Part shown: in pieces, positions 26,674 to 34,702 of the stretch
How positions within the stretch are numbered: the first letter of the stretch is position 1
How the letters are laid out: every line of letters starts with the position of its first letter
NCBI RefSeq assembly: GCF_039542035.1
Contig: NZ_BAABHJ010000039.1
Location: 181,770 to 245,769 of the forward strand
Direction of reading: 5' to 3'
DNA: 64,000 bases
From: Actinoallomurus liliacearum
GTDB taxonomy: Bacteria > Actinomycetota > Actinomycetes > Streptosporangiales > Streptosporangiaceae
Notes under the pieces: generated by a model
The model's database searches: none
Seen by the model: only the letters and a program-made list of their open reading frames with translations
Told to the model about the DNA's origin: nothing
Made by a program: the position numbers and the translations under genes

Positions 26674-27286
26674 GCAGCGCGTCGGGGTCGGCCGGGGCGG
26701 TCTCCTCACCGGGTGCCACCCGAGGCCGGGGAATTCCCACGGGCGCGTCCGGGCCGGTGATCTTCTGAGTGTCGATCCGGCCGGGATCCGAGGAGATCGA
26801 CCCGGGTACCTGGGACGCGCCGTAGTACCCGCCGCGCGCCCAGGGCCGGCGCCCGCGGACGGCGTCGTACGCCTCCGGCCGGGGCAGCGGCGGGCCGGCG
26901 GGCCACCGGCGGGGCACATGCCAGCCGTCGAGCCAGCCGACGATCCGCTCCAGGCCCTTCAGGGGACCGGTCGTGAACGGTTCGCGAGCGAACCCGACGA
27001 CGACGATCTGAAAGCAGGCCCGGCCCTCGCGGCCCACCTCGTCGGGAAGGAGTTTCGCGGCCCGCGTGGCGGGCACCATCTGCACGATCTCGCCGGTCCA
27101 GGGGTTCCATACGAGGTGGGCGCTGCGTCCTTCCTGCTCCAGACGCTGGGCGACCGAGCGTGCGGAGATCCGGCGTGGGTCGGTTTCGCTGGTGTGCCAG
27201 ACCGCACGAGGCGCGCCGCCCTTGGGCGATCCACCGTCATGCGCGGTATGCAGGCGTCCGGCGCCAGGCAGCCATGCGTCGGCCAC
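26597..27286 (-). CDS. Amidase/peptidoglycan-recognition-like protein
   Basis: A 229-residue protein resembling the N-acetylmuramoyl-L-alanine amidase (amidase_2/PGRP) fold. AVWHTSETDP holds the first metal-type His, AHLVWNPWTGEIVQMVP the central strand, and FQIVVVGFAREPF plus the LKGLERIVGWLDGWHVPRRW helix follow. YYGASQVPGS is the usual closing loop. No signal peptide is evident, so it may work inside the cell or leave by another route. GTG 27286 has an AAGGA site 7 bases upstream. It overlaps the end of the MocR gene tail to tail. Confidence 0.6.
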   Translation of the reverse strand: MADAWLPGAGRLHTAHDGGSPKGGAPRAVWHTSETDPRRISARSVAQRLEQEGRSAHLVWNPWTGEIVQMVPATRAAKLLPDEVGREGRACFQIVVVGFAREPFTTGPLKGLERIVGWLDGWHVPRRWPAGPPLPRPEAYDAVRGRRPWARGGYYGASQVPGSISSDPGRIDTQKITGPDAPVGIPRPRVAPGEETAPADPDALLSRRLHAPDRIEPPGPAHAPANSRS

Positions 27287-27444
27287 GGTCTGTTCCTTCC
27301 ATCGGGTCGGATTGTTGCCCGGATGGTGTTGCAGTGGGCTGGGAGCTTCGTCCCATTCAGGGAGCGTTTCGGGGGAACGGTCACCTTTCTAGTTCCTGAT
27401 ACCCCAACGGGTCGATTGCCTACCCCTGGTGACTCTTCGCTACT

Positions 27445-27470
27445 CGCCCCGGCCGGATCCGGCCGGGGCG
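27445..27470. repeat. 26-base perfect palindrome
   Basis: Both arms (CGCCCCGGCCGGA and its complement) meet with no spacer. It lies between the divergent amidase and phosphotransferase genes and is a candidate operator or cruciform; there is no U-run. Confidence 0.6.
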
Positions 27471-27568
27471 GGGGCGATTGGCGTCCATCTACCGAGTCGC
27501 GTTCTAATAGGCGCTGTGTGGCGCGCGACCGGCCGGGACGAGCGCCATGGACCGAAGTGGAGGGGCCC

Positions 27569-28636
27569 ATGACCGAGCAGGTGGCCGGTGTTCCCGGGAT
27601 CGACGTCCCCCGGCTGTCGTCCTGGCTGACGGACAACCTGACCGGCGGCGACGTCCCGATCACGGGCATCGACATGCTCGCCGGCGGCCGCTCCAACCTG
27701 ACCTACCTCCTGCGGCTCGGCGACCGGCGCGTCGTGCTGCGCCGCCCGCCCCTCGGCCACGTGCTGCCCACCGCCCACGACATGCGCCGGGAGCACACCG
27801 TGCTGTCCGCGCTGGCCGGCAGCGACGTCCCGGTGCCCACCCCGCTGGCGTTGTGCCTGGACGAGGACGTCATCGGCGCGCCCTTCTACGTGATGGAGCA
27901 CGTCGAGGGCAGGGTGCTGCGCACCGTCGAGGACGCCGCGGACGTCACGCCCGAGCAGGCCCGCGCCCTGAGCGAGCGCCTGGCGGACGCGTTCGCCGCC
28001 ATCCACCTGCTCGACGTCGACAAGGCCGGGCTCGCCGGGTTCGGCCGTCCCCAGGGCTACATGACCCGTCAGCTCGCCCGCTGGCGCAAGCAGTGGGACG
28101 CCTCCTTCTCCGCGGACCCCACCGCCGGGGACGACGTCCGCGCGTCGTACGAACGGCTCGTCGAGCGGCTCGCCGCGCGCCTGCCGGGCGACGGGATCAC
28201 CGGCCTCGTCCACGGTGACTTCCGCCTCGACAACGCGCTCGTACGGCTGGCGCCCGAGCCCGAGATCGCCGCGGTCGTCGACTGGGAGATGTCCACGCTC
28301 GGCGACCCGCTGTCCGACCTCGGGCTGACGCTGGTGTACTGGACCGATCCCGGCGACGACGAGCGCGAGGCGATCCCGGTCGGCTCGACGGTCACGACCG
28401 CGCCCGGTTTCCTGTCGAGCCGGGAGTTCGCCGACCGCTACGCCTCGGCCACCGGCTACGACCTGGCCGACCTGGACTTCTACGTGGCGTTCGGCTGCTT
28501 CAAGCTGGCCGTGGTGCTGGAGGGCATCCACGTCAGGTACCTGCAGAAGGCGACGGTGGGCGAGGGCTTCGACCGGATCGGCGAGTCCGTGCCGATCCTC
28601 CTCGACCGCGCCCACCGCACCCTCGACGAGGGCTGA
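27569..28636 (+). CDS. Phosphotransferase family protein (ACAD10/11-type APH domain)
   Basis: A 355-residue APH-fold kinase of the subgroup found with acyl-CoA dehydrogenases. It has a glycine-rich GGRSNLTYLL loop, VVLRRPPLGHVLPTAHDM, the catalytic loop HGDFRLDNALV near 220 and DWEMSTLGDPLSDLG as the metal-binding segment. Human ACAD10/11 kinase domains phosphorylate 4-hydroxy fatty acyl groups, so a hydroxyacyl substrate is a fair guess. ATG 27569 has a GTGGAGGGG site; a longer upstream frame is rejected. Confidence 0.88.
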   Translation: MTEQVAGVPGIDVPRLSSWLTDNLTGGDVPITGIDMLAGGRSNLTYLLRLGDRRVVLRRPPLGHVLPTAHDMRREHTVLSALAGSDVPVPTPLALCLDEDVIGAPFYVMEHVEGRVLRTVEDAADVTPEQARALSERLADAFAAIHLLDVDKAGLAGFGRPQGYMTRQLARWRKQWDASFSADPTAGDDVRASYERLVERLAARLPGDGITGLVHGDFRLDNALVRLAPEPEIAAVVDWEMSTLGDPLSDLGLTLVYWTDPGDDEREAIPVGSTVTTAPGFLSSREFADRYASATGYDLADLDFYVAFGCFKLAVVLEGIHVRYLQKATVGEGFDRIGESVPILLDRAHRTLDEG

Positions 28637-28677
28637 GCCACCGCTCCGGGCCTCGCGGGCCGACTCGAGGGCCGGGG

Positions 28678-29469
28678 TCAGGGCTCGGGGGTCTCGCCGG
28701 CGTGCAGCCGCTCGGCGAGCCCGGCCAGCAGCGTGAGCGTCGCCCGATGCAGTCCCGGACCGAACGTCACCCGGCGCACCCCCAGCTCGCCGAGCCGGGC
28801 GAGGGAGGGCATGCCGGGCCGGTACAGCACGTTGAGCGGCGCGGGGATCCGGTCGGCGAGCTTCGCGATCGTCTCCTCGTCGGAGACCATGATGACGAAG
28901 ACGCCGTCGGCTCCCGCGCCGAGGTAGGCGAGGGCGCGGCCGACGGCCTCTTCCAGGCGTTCGGCGTCCGACGCGCCGGGCAGCACCCCGTCGGCGTACG
29001 CGTCGACCCGGGCGTTGATGAAGAGGTCGCGGTCGGCGTCCCGCAGCGCGGCGATCCGCTCGGCCTGCGCGGTCACGTCGGCGAGGGTGCGGCCCGCGTC
29101 CGGTGCTCCGTGCACGGTGTCCTCGAGGTTGCAGCCCGCGGCGCCGGCGTCGCACAACCGGGCGGCCAGCTCGGCCGGCGGCAGTCCGTACCCGGCCTCG
29201 GCGTCGACCGACACCGGAACGTCGACACCGCGGGTCACGCGACCGGCAGCGGCGAACATCTCCTCATGCGGCGCCTCCTCCCCGTCGCCGTACCCGAGGC
29301 TCGCGGACACCGCGTGGCTCGCGGTCGCGATCGCGGGGAACCCGGCGTCCACGAGCACGCGGGCGCTGGCGGTGTCCCAGGCGTTCGGCAGGATCAGGGG
29401 AAGGCCCCGGTCGTCCGGGCGCTCCTCATGCAGGGCGCGTAGCAGCGCCTTCTTGGCAGGCAGGTCCAT
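28678..29469 (-). CDS. Isocitrate lyase / PEP mutase family protein
   Basis: A 263-residue TIM-barrel enzyme of the PEP-mutase/ICL superfamily: LILPNAWDTASARVLVDAGF opens the barrel, VDAEAGYG and NLEDTVHG hold the metal-binding acidic residues, and FINARVDAYADG follows. The KKCGH-type catalytic lid of isocitrate lyase is absent, so a 2,3-bisphosphoglycerate-independent C-C lyase or hydrolase on a small oxo-acid is more likely. The gene is convergent with the phosphotransferase. ATG 29469 is used. Confidence 0.85.
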   Translation of the reverse strand: MDLPAKKALLRALHEERPDDRGLPLILPNAWDTASARVLVDAGFPAIATASHAVSASLGYGDGEEAPHEEMFAAAGRVTRGVDVPVSVDAEAGYGLPPAELAARLCDAGAAGCNLEDTVHGAPDAGRTLADVTAQAERIAALRDADRDLFINARVDAYADGVLPGASDAERLEEAVGRALAYLGAGADGVFVIMVSDEETIAKLADRIPAPLNVLYRPGMPSLARLGELGVRRVTFGPGLHRATLTLLAGLAERLHAGETPEP

Positions 29470-29544
29470 GAGGTCGACCGTACGGGCCCGGCCGCGCCGC
29501 CGGTATGGCCACTCGGCGGCGATTGCCGGGGACCACCCGGCGGC

Positions 29545-31014
29545 TCAGTAGTAGCAGTGCCAGGTGACGTACGCGACGTCGCCGGAGGAGAAGTACACCG
29601 AGCCCTGCCGACCGGACCGGCACCCGCCGTAGTGGCTGACCGTGAGGTAGGTGCGCGTGCCCGCGGCGAGGGTGCCGCTGCCGCCCGTGCTGACGTTGCC
29701 GCTGGTGCCCGCGACGGACCAGGTGACCGAGCCGTTCTGCGCGTACAGGCCGATCTGGCACTGGTCCTCCCCGTAGTTCATGTCGCACCCGGAGACGACG
29801 AGCCTGCCCGGCTGCGGCTGGGAGGGGGACGTCGGGTGGTGCGACGGGTGGGCGGGGGGCCTGGAATGGCGGGTCCGCGCGGCGGTCGTGCCGTGCGTGG
29901 ACTTCGTCGGCGTCGGGGTCGGCGTGGGCGTGGGCGTCGGTGTGCTCGTCTTGGCGGTCGGCGAGGAGCCCGCGGAGTGCGAGGTCATCGGGCCGTCGTC
30001 CGTCGGGGAGCCGCCCGGAGCAGCCGCGGCGGCGTGGCTGTCGGTGGGCTGCTCGCCGTTCGAGTCGCCCGACCCGGGGGACACGAGCAGGAAACCGCAG
30101 AGGACCAGGACCGCGCAGGCCGCCGCGGCGGCGACGACCCACACGGGCGAGGCCTTGCGTCGTTTAGCGGGCGGCGGCTCGGCGGCGACCGGCGGCGGCG
30201 GGGCGAAGCGCATCGCGATGGTCGCCCGGGTCTGGGCGTGCTCCGGAGAGAACGCCGTGGCCAGGACACGCCCGCGCAGGTTCGTGGGGAGGACGGCGAC
30301 GGGCATGGCCCGCAGCAGCACGTCCACCGCGACCTCGCGGTTCACGCGCAGGGCGCAGATCGGGCAGCCGTCGATGTGCCGGGCCAGCGCGGTGCACCGC
30401 TCCGCGTCGAGCGGCTCACCCGGCGGCCCCGCCAGGGCCGGAACGCTCGGGCAGTCCTCCCGGCCGGTCGCCGCGACGACGACCGCGGCGAGCGCCTCGT
30501 CGACGTCGGCCCGCGCCTGCTCGACCAGCGCGGACGCCTCTTGCGGCGTCGTTCCCAGCACCTCGGACAGCTCGTGCGGGTCCAGCTCGTGCCGTACGGC
30601 CAGGTCGAGGGCCTCGCGTTGCTGAGGGCCCAGCACGTGGAGCGCGCCGCGCAGGAACTCGAGGGTTGCCGCGTCCAGGCCGTTCGCGACGCCGGCCTCC
30701 GGCGCCGGCCGGCGCTCGGCCGGGAGCTCGCCGTGCGCCAGGCGGCGCAGGCAGTCGGCGCGCGTCGTCGCGTACAGCCAGCCCCGGAACAGCCGGGGGT
30801 CGGGAAGCGCGCCGATGCGCTCCCGGACCGCGATGAGCGAGTCGTGCACGGCCTCGGCGGCCGCGTCCTCGTCGCGCAGCAGGACGTGGCAGTAGTCGAA
30901 GAGCCGGTCAGCGTACGCGGAGTAGAGCTGCGCGATGGCGTTGGTGTCCCCGGCGTCGAGTGCCCGTGCCAGCCGCTGGTCCTCGGCCCTGTCGATCCTC
31001 GGCCACCCGGCCAC
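29545..31014 (-). CDS. Membrane-bound ECF sigma / anti-sigma fusion protein (paralogue A)
   Basis: A 489-residue single-chain regulator. Residues 24-95 are sigma region 2 (LYSAYADRLFDYCHVLLRDE to RGWLYATTRADCLRRL), and 122-178 are region 4 (LGPQQREALDLAVRHEL plus helix LSEVLGTTPQEASAL). Then comes a zinc anti-sigma motif H213-x3-C217-x2-C220, a basic segment, and one membrane helix 289-312. Outside the cell is a Thr/Pro stalk with TPTPTPTPTP and a beta domain ending VTWHCYY. So the sigma and its inhibitor are fused to an external sensor. Release may need proteolysis (inferred). It starts at GTG with AGCGGGGAGGGG upstream and shares its promoter pattern with the two paralogues. Confidence 0.88.
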   Translation of the reverse strand: MAGWPRIDRAEDQRLARALDAGDTNAIAQLYSAYADRLFDYCHVLLRDEDAAAEAVHDSLIAVRERIGALPDPRLFRGWLYATTRADCLRRLAHGELPAERRPAPEAGVANGLDAATLEFLRGALHVLGPQQREALDLAVRHELDPHELSEVLGTTPQEASALVEQARADVDEALAAVVVAATGREDCPSVPALAGPPGEPLDAERCTALARHIDGCPICALRVNREVAVDVLLRAMPVAVLPTNLRGRVLATAFSPEHAQTRATIAMRFAPPPPVAAEPPPAKRRKASPVWVVAAAAACAVLVLCGFLLVSPGSGDSNGEQPTDSHAAAAAPGGSPTDDGPMTSHSAGSSPTAKTSTPTPTPTPTPTPTKSTHGTTAARTRHSRPPAHPSHHPTSPSQPQPGRLVVSGCDMNYGEDQCQIGLYAQNGSVTWSVAGTSGNVSTGGSGTLAAGTRTYLTVSHYGGCRSGRQGSVYFSSGDVAYVTWHCYY

Positions 31015-31052
31015 GTGCCCCTCCCCGCTGGTCGGTTCGTCCCCCAGTGCCC

Positions 31053-31080
31053 AGAAGTCCCAGGCGTAACGTCAGTTCCC
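31053..31080 (-). promoter_or_regulatory. ECF-type promoter of paralogue A
   Basis: On the minus strand GGGAACT (31080-31074) and CTTCT (31057-31053) are separated by exactly 16 bases, 39 bases before the GTG start. The same spacing and closely matching boxes precede the two paralogous sigma genes. Confidence 0.6.
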
Positions 31081-31227
31081 GAATACTGCCACTAACGCGG
31101 GCCTTATGACCGCCTTCTGCCACGAAAGTGCTCATACTGACTACGCTTCGCCGCCGGTTCCGGTGCGGGAGTTCCTGTGGAGCGTGACCGAAACCCGGTT
31201 CGGGAAGGCGCGGGACCGTCCGGGGCG

Positions 31228-31280
31228 ATGCGGGGCCGTTCGGGGATGTACGGGGCCGTTCGGGGCCGTTCGGGGAGGTG
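31228..31280. repeat. Short CGGGGCCGTT tandem repeats
   Basis: Three to four imperfect copies of a roughly ten-base G-rich unit lie just after the stop of paralogue B. They could form G-rich structure on one strand. No gene is present. Confidence 0.5.
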
Positions 31281-31304
31281 CGGGGTGCCCGGGACCGGCG
31301 GGTG

Positions 31305-32750
31305 TCAGCAGTTCCAGTGCACGTCGGCCGACGAGCCCGAGGCGAACTTCACCGCGCCCTTGTCCTCGAAGACGCAGAAGTCCTTGTAGTCGCGGGCGAC
31401 CGGCACGTAGGCCGACTGTCCCGCGTCGAGGTCGCCGGCGCCGCCGGCGCTGATCCCGCCCTGGGTGCCGGTGACGGCCCAGTGCACCGGTCCGCCCTCG
31501 GCGGTCACCTTCACCTTGCAGTGGCCGGTGTACCGCATGTCGCAGCCGGCCACGGCCAGTGTCCCGGAGGCGGGAGGCTGCGCGGAGGCGGTCGTCGGGA
31601 CCGGAGTGGTGCGTTCGGGGTGGCCGGCGGTCCGCAGTGGTTTCGGCGTCCTGCTCTTCTTCGGGGTGGGCGTCGGCGTCGGAGTCGGCGACTCGTCGGA
31701 CCTGCTCGGTGACGGACCGGCCGGGGACGACGCGGACGGATCGTCGCTCGGTGAGCCGCTGGGCGGCGCGGCGGCGGCCTGGTCGCCGGAGTTCGCGTTG
31801 CCGCCCGAGCCGATCAGCACGAGGAGGATCCCGCCGAAGATCAGGACGCTGCAGGCGGCCGCTCCCAGCGCCACCCACATCCCGGCCCTCCTGCCCGGCC
31901 GGTCCTCTTCGAGCTCGTGACGCGGCGCCGGCCGGGGCTGGTCGAAGCGCGTCGCGATCGTCATCCGCAGGTCCGCGTACTCGGGCGTCACGGTGCCGAG
32001 CACGCGCGCCCGCAGGTCGGCCGGCACGGCCGCGATCGGCATCGTGTGCAGCAGCCGGGCGGTCGCCACCTTGCGGTTCGCGCGCAGGCCGCAGATCGGG
32101 CAGCTCCCGATGTGGCGGGCGAGCCGGCCGCAGGTCTCGGCGTCCAGCGGCCGGCCGGCCGGGCCCGCCAGGCCGGGCACGCTCGGGCAGTCGTCCCGCC
32201 CGGTCGCCGCGACGACCACGGCGGCGAAGGCGTCGTCCAGGTCGTTCCGGGCCTGTTCGACGAGCGTCACCACCTCCTGCGGCGTCGCGCTCAGCACCCC
32301 GGCGAGCTCGTCGGTGTCGAGCTCGTGCCGTAGCGCCAGGTCGAGCAGCTCGCGCTGGGCGCTGCTCAGCACCATCAGCGCCGCGTGCACCAGCCGGCGG
32401 GTCGACTCGTCGGTCTCCACCCGGCCTTCGGCCTCCCGCGCCTTCCGCCGGTCCTCGGGGATCCCGGTCTCGGCGCGGCGGCGCAGGCACTCGGCGCGCG
32501 TCACGGCGTACAGCCAGCCCCGGAACAGCCCGGGGTCCGACAGCGCCGAGATCCGCTCCTGCACGATGATCAGGGAGTCGTGCAGACCCTGGGCGGCCAG
32601 CTCCTGATCGCGGAGCAGCACATGGCAGTAGTCGTACAGCCGTTGCGCGTACGCGTCGTAGATCCCCGCCATCGCGGTCGGGTCGCCCGCCTGGAGAGCT
32701 TGTGCCAGCCGCTGGTCATCAGCCCTGTCGTTGGTCGGCCACCCGGCCAC
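31305..32750 (-). CDS. Membrane-bound ECF sigma / anti-sigma fusion protein (paralogue B)
   Basis: A 481-residue paralogue with the same order of parts: sigma region 2 (IYDAYAQRLYDYCHVLLRDQ), region 4 (LSSAQRELLDLALRHELD), zinc motif HIGSCPIC (H-x3-C-x2-C), a membrane helix (MWVALGAAACSVLIFGGILL), a Ser/Pro/Thr stalk with TPTPTPTPKK and an outer beta domain (LAVAGCDMRYTGHCKVKV) ending DVHWNC. Its external domain is closest to that of paralogue A. GTG 32750 is chosen for the GGGAGG site five bases upstream and because it aligns with the MAGWP/VAGWP start of the others; an in-frame ATG at 32825 is rejected. Confidence 0.88.
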   Translation of the reverse strand: MAGWPTNDRADDQRLAQALQAGDPTAMAGIYDAYAQRLYDYCHVLLRDQELAAQGLHDSLIIVQERISALSDPGLFRGWLYAVTRAECLRRRAETGIPEDRRKAREAEGRVETDESTRRLVHAALMVLSSAQRELLDLALRHELDTDELAGVLSATPQEVVTLVEQARNDLDDAFAAVVVAATGRDDCPSVPGLAGPAGRPLDAETCGRLARHIGSCPICGLRANRKVATARLLHTMPIAAVPADLRARVLGTVTPEYADLRMTIATRFDQPRPAPRHELEEDRPGRRAGMWVALGAAACSVLIFGGILLVLIGSGGNANSGDQAAAAPPSGSPSDDPSASSPAGPSPSRSDESPTPTPTPTPKKSRTPKPLRTAGHPERTTPVPTTASAQPPASGTLAVAGCDMRYTGHCKVKVTAEGGPVHWAVTGTQGGISAGGAGDLDAGQSAYVPVARDYKDFCVFEDKGAVKFASGSSADVHWNC

Positions 32751-32785
32751 AGATCCTCCCGCTGCTCGCCTGCCAAAGAAGACAC

Positions 32786-32813
32786 AGACGCCCCACTGGC
32801 GTCTTCGGTTCAC
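32786..32813 (-). promoter_or_regulatory. ECF-type promoter of paralogue B
   Basis: GTGAACC (32813-32807) and CGTCT (32790-32786) are 16 bases apart on the minus strand, about 36 bases before the GTG start. The boxes are identical to those of paralogue C. Confidence 0.7.
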
Positions 32814-32935
32814 GCATCCTGCCATCGATCATCCGGGGATAGGCCGGTTTGGTGGCAAAAGCGGCAAAGCAGGCAACGGTGAGTAATCGATTTCTGCGAT
32901 GTGCGAGAGATCTTGACGCTGAGTGATCGGTCTCG

Positions 32936-34621
32936 TCAGGACCTCAGCTCCGGGAAGTCCTCCTCCCGGAACTCGCCGGCGCGTCGGTCCGCGCCCTCCA
33001 GCCCCCGCAGTTCGACTCGGCGGATCTTCCCGGAGATCGTCTTCGGCAGCTCGCCGAACTCCAGTCGGCGCACCCGCTTGTACGGGGCGAGCCGCTGCCG
33101 GCAGTGGGCGAGGATCGAGCGCGCCGTGTCGGCCGTCGCCTCGTGACCGGCCGCCAGCGAGACGTACGCCTTCGGCACGGCGAGCCGCACCGGGTCGGCG
33201 GCGGGCACCACGGCGGCCTCGGCGACCGCGTCGTGCTCCAGCAGCACGCTCTCCAGCTCGAACGGCGAGATCTTGTAGTCCGACGCCTTGAAGACGTCGT
33301 CGGTGCGCCCCACGAATGTGACGTAGCCGTCGGCGTCCACGGAGGCCACGTCACCGGTGTGGTAGTAACCCCCGTCCATCGCCTCGTCGGTCCGCCCGGT
33401 GTCGTCGCGGTACCCGGCCATCAGCGCGACCGGGCGCTCGGACAGGTCGATGCACACCTCGCCCTCGTCGGCGGGCCGTCCGCTCACGGGGTCGATGAGC
33501 GCGATCCGGTACCCCGGCAGCGGGCGGCCCATCGACCCGGGCTTCAGCGGCTGCCCCGGGGAGTTGCCGATCTGCGCCGTGGTCTCGGTCTGGCCGTAGC
33601 CGTCGCGCACGGTGAGACCCCACTGTTCGCGGACCTGGTCGATGATCTCCGGGTTGAGCGGCTCGCCCGCCGCGACGGTGATGCGCAGGTTCAGCCGCCA
33701 GGACCGCAGGTCCTCCTGGATCAGCATCCGCCACACCGTCGGCGGCGCGCAGAACGTCGTCACCTCGCACCGCCGCATGACCTCCAGCAGCGTGGGCGCG
33801 CTGAACCGCGCGTAGTTCAGCACCAGCACGCACGCGCCGGCGTTCCACGGCGCGAAGACGTTGCTCCACGCGTGCTTGGCCCAGCCGGGCGAGGAGACGT
33901 TCAGGTGCACGTCACCGGGGCGCAGGCCGATCCAGTACATCGTCGACAGGTGCCCGACGGGGTACGACGCGTACGTGTGCTCGACGAGCTTCGGGCGGGC
34001 GGTCGTCCCGGAGGTGAAGTACAGCAGGAGCGTGTCGCCGGCGTGCGTCGTCGTCCCGGTCCCGTCGTACGGCTCGTGTCCGTAGGCGTCGCCGTACGAC
34101 AGCCAGCCGTCCGCCGTGCCCACGCAGATCCTCGTCAACTCGCCCGTCAGACCGGCGAACTTGGCCGTGTCGGCCGCCCCGGTCACGACGTGCGAGACGC
34201 CGCCCCGGGCGACCCGGTCGCGCAGGTCGTCGGGGGTCAGCAGAGTGGTCGCGGGGACGACCACGGCGCCGAGCTTCATCGCCGCCAGCATCGTCTCCCA
34301 CAGTTCGACCTGGTTCCCGAGCATGAGCAGGATCCGGTCGCCCCGCCGTACTCCATTGGCCCGCAGCCAGCCCGCCACCCGGCCTGACCGGTCCGCGAGC
34401 TCGGCGAACGTCAGCTTCAGCTCCGAGCCGTCCTCTTCGACGATCCACAGGGCGGGACGGTCGGGGGTCTCCGCGGCGAGTACGCCGTCGAACCAGTCCA
34501 GCGCCCAGTTGAACCCGGCGACCTCGGGCCACTGGAACTCACGGTAGGCGGTCTCGTAGTCTTCGGCGTTCGCCAGCAGAAAGTCGCGGGCGGCTCGGAA
34601 TGCGGCCACGTCAGGAGTCAT
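32936..34621 (-). CDS. AMP-forming acyl-CoA synthetase / ligase
   Basis: A 561-residue ANL-superfamily enzyme that activates a carboxylic acid through an acyl-AMP to the CoA thioester. The P-loop is YFTSGTTARPKLVEH, the A5 motif DGYGQTET, the A7 motif YYHTGDVASVD, the hinge GRTDDVFKASDYKISPFELE, and the catalytic Lys is in LPKTISGKIRR. Layout is that of acetyl- to medium-chain ligases (ACSM-like). ATG 34621 has AGGA nine bases upstream. It lies between two sigma-fusion genes on the same strand, 81 bases after paralogue C, so read-through from that promoter is possible. Confidence 0.9.
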   Translation of the reverse strand: MTPDVAAFRAARDFLLANAEDYETAYREFQWPEVAGFNWALDWFDGVLAAETPDRPALWIVEEDGSELKLTFAELADRSGRVAGWLRANGVRRGDRILLMLGNQVELWETMLAAMKLGAVVVPATTLLTPDDLRDRVARGGVSHVVTGAADTAKFAGLTGELTRICVGTADGWLSYGDAYGHEPYDGTGTTTHAGDTLLLYFTSGTTARPKLVEHTYASYPVGHLSTMYWIGLRPGDVHLNVSSPGWAKHAWSNVFAPWNAGACVLVLNYARFSAPTLLEVMRRCEVTTFCAPPTVWRMLIQEDLRSWRLNLRITVAAGEPLNPEIIDQVREQWGLTVRDGYGQTETTAQIGNSPGQPLKPGSMGRPLPGYRIALIDPVSGRPADEGEVCIDLSERPVALMAGYRDDTGRTDEAMDGGYYHTGDVASVDADGYVTFVGRTDDVFKASDYKISPFELESVLLEHDAVAEAAVVPAADPVRLAVPKAYVSLAAGHEATADTARSILAHCRQRLAPYKRVRRLEFGELPKTISGKIRRVELRGLEGADRRAGEFREEDFPELRS

Positions 34622-34702
34622 GTGGCGCATCCTGGCACTCCAGTCGCCCGTTGTGTAAGGACCCGATCACTCCCAGATCGGATTTTCCCTCCGACGCGCG
34701 CG

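Noticed and set aside
27569..28636. Phosphotransferase as an antibiotic-resistance gene
   Set aside because: Its motifs match the ACAD10/11-associated subgroup rather than aminoglycoside kinases.
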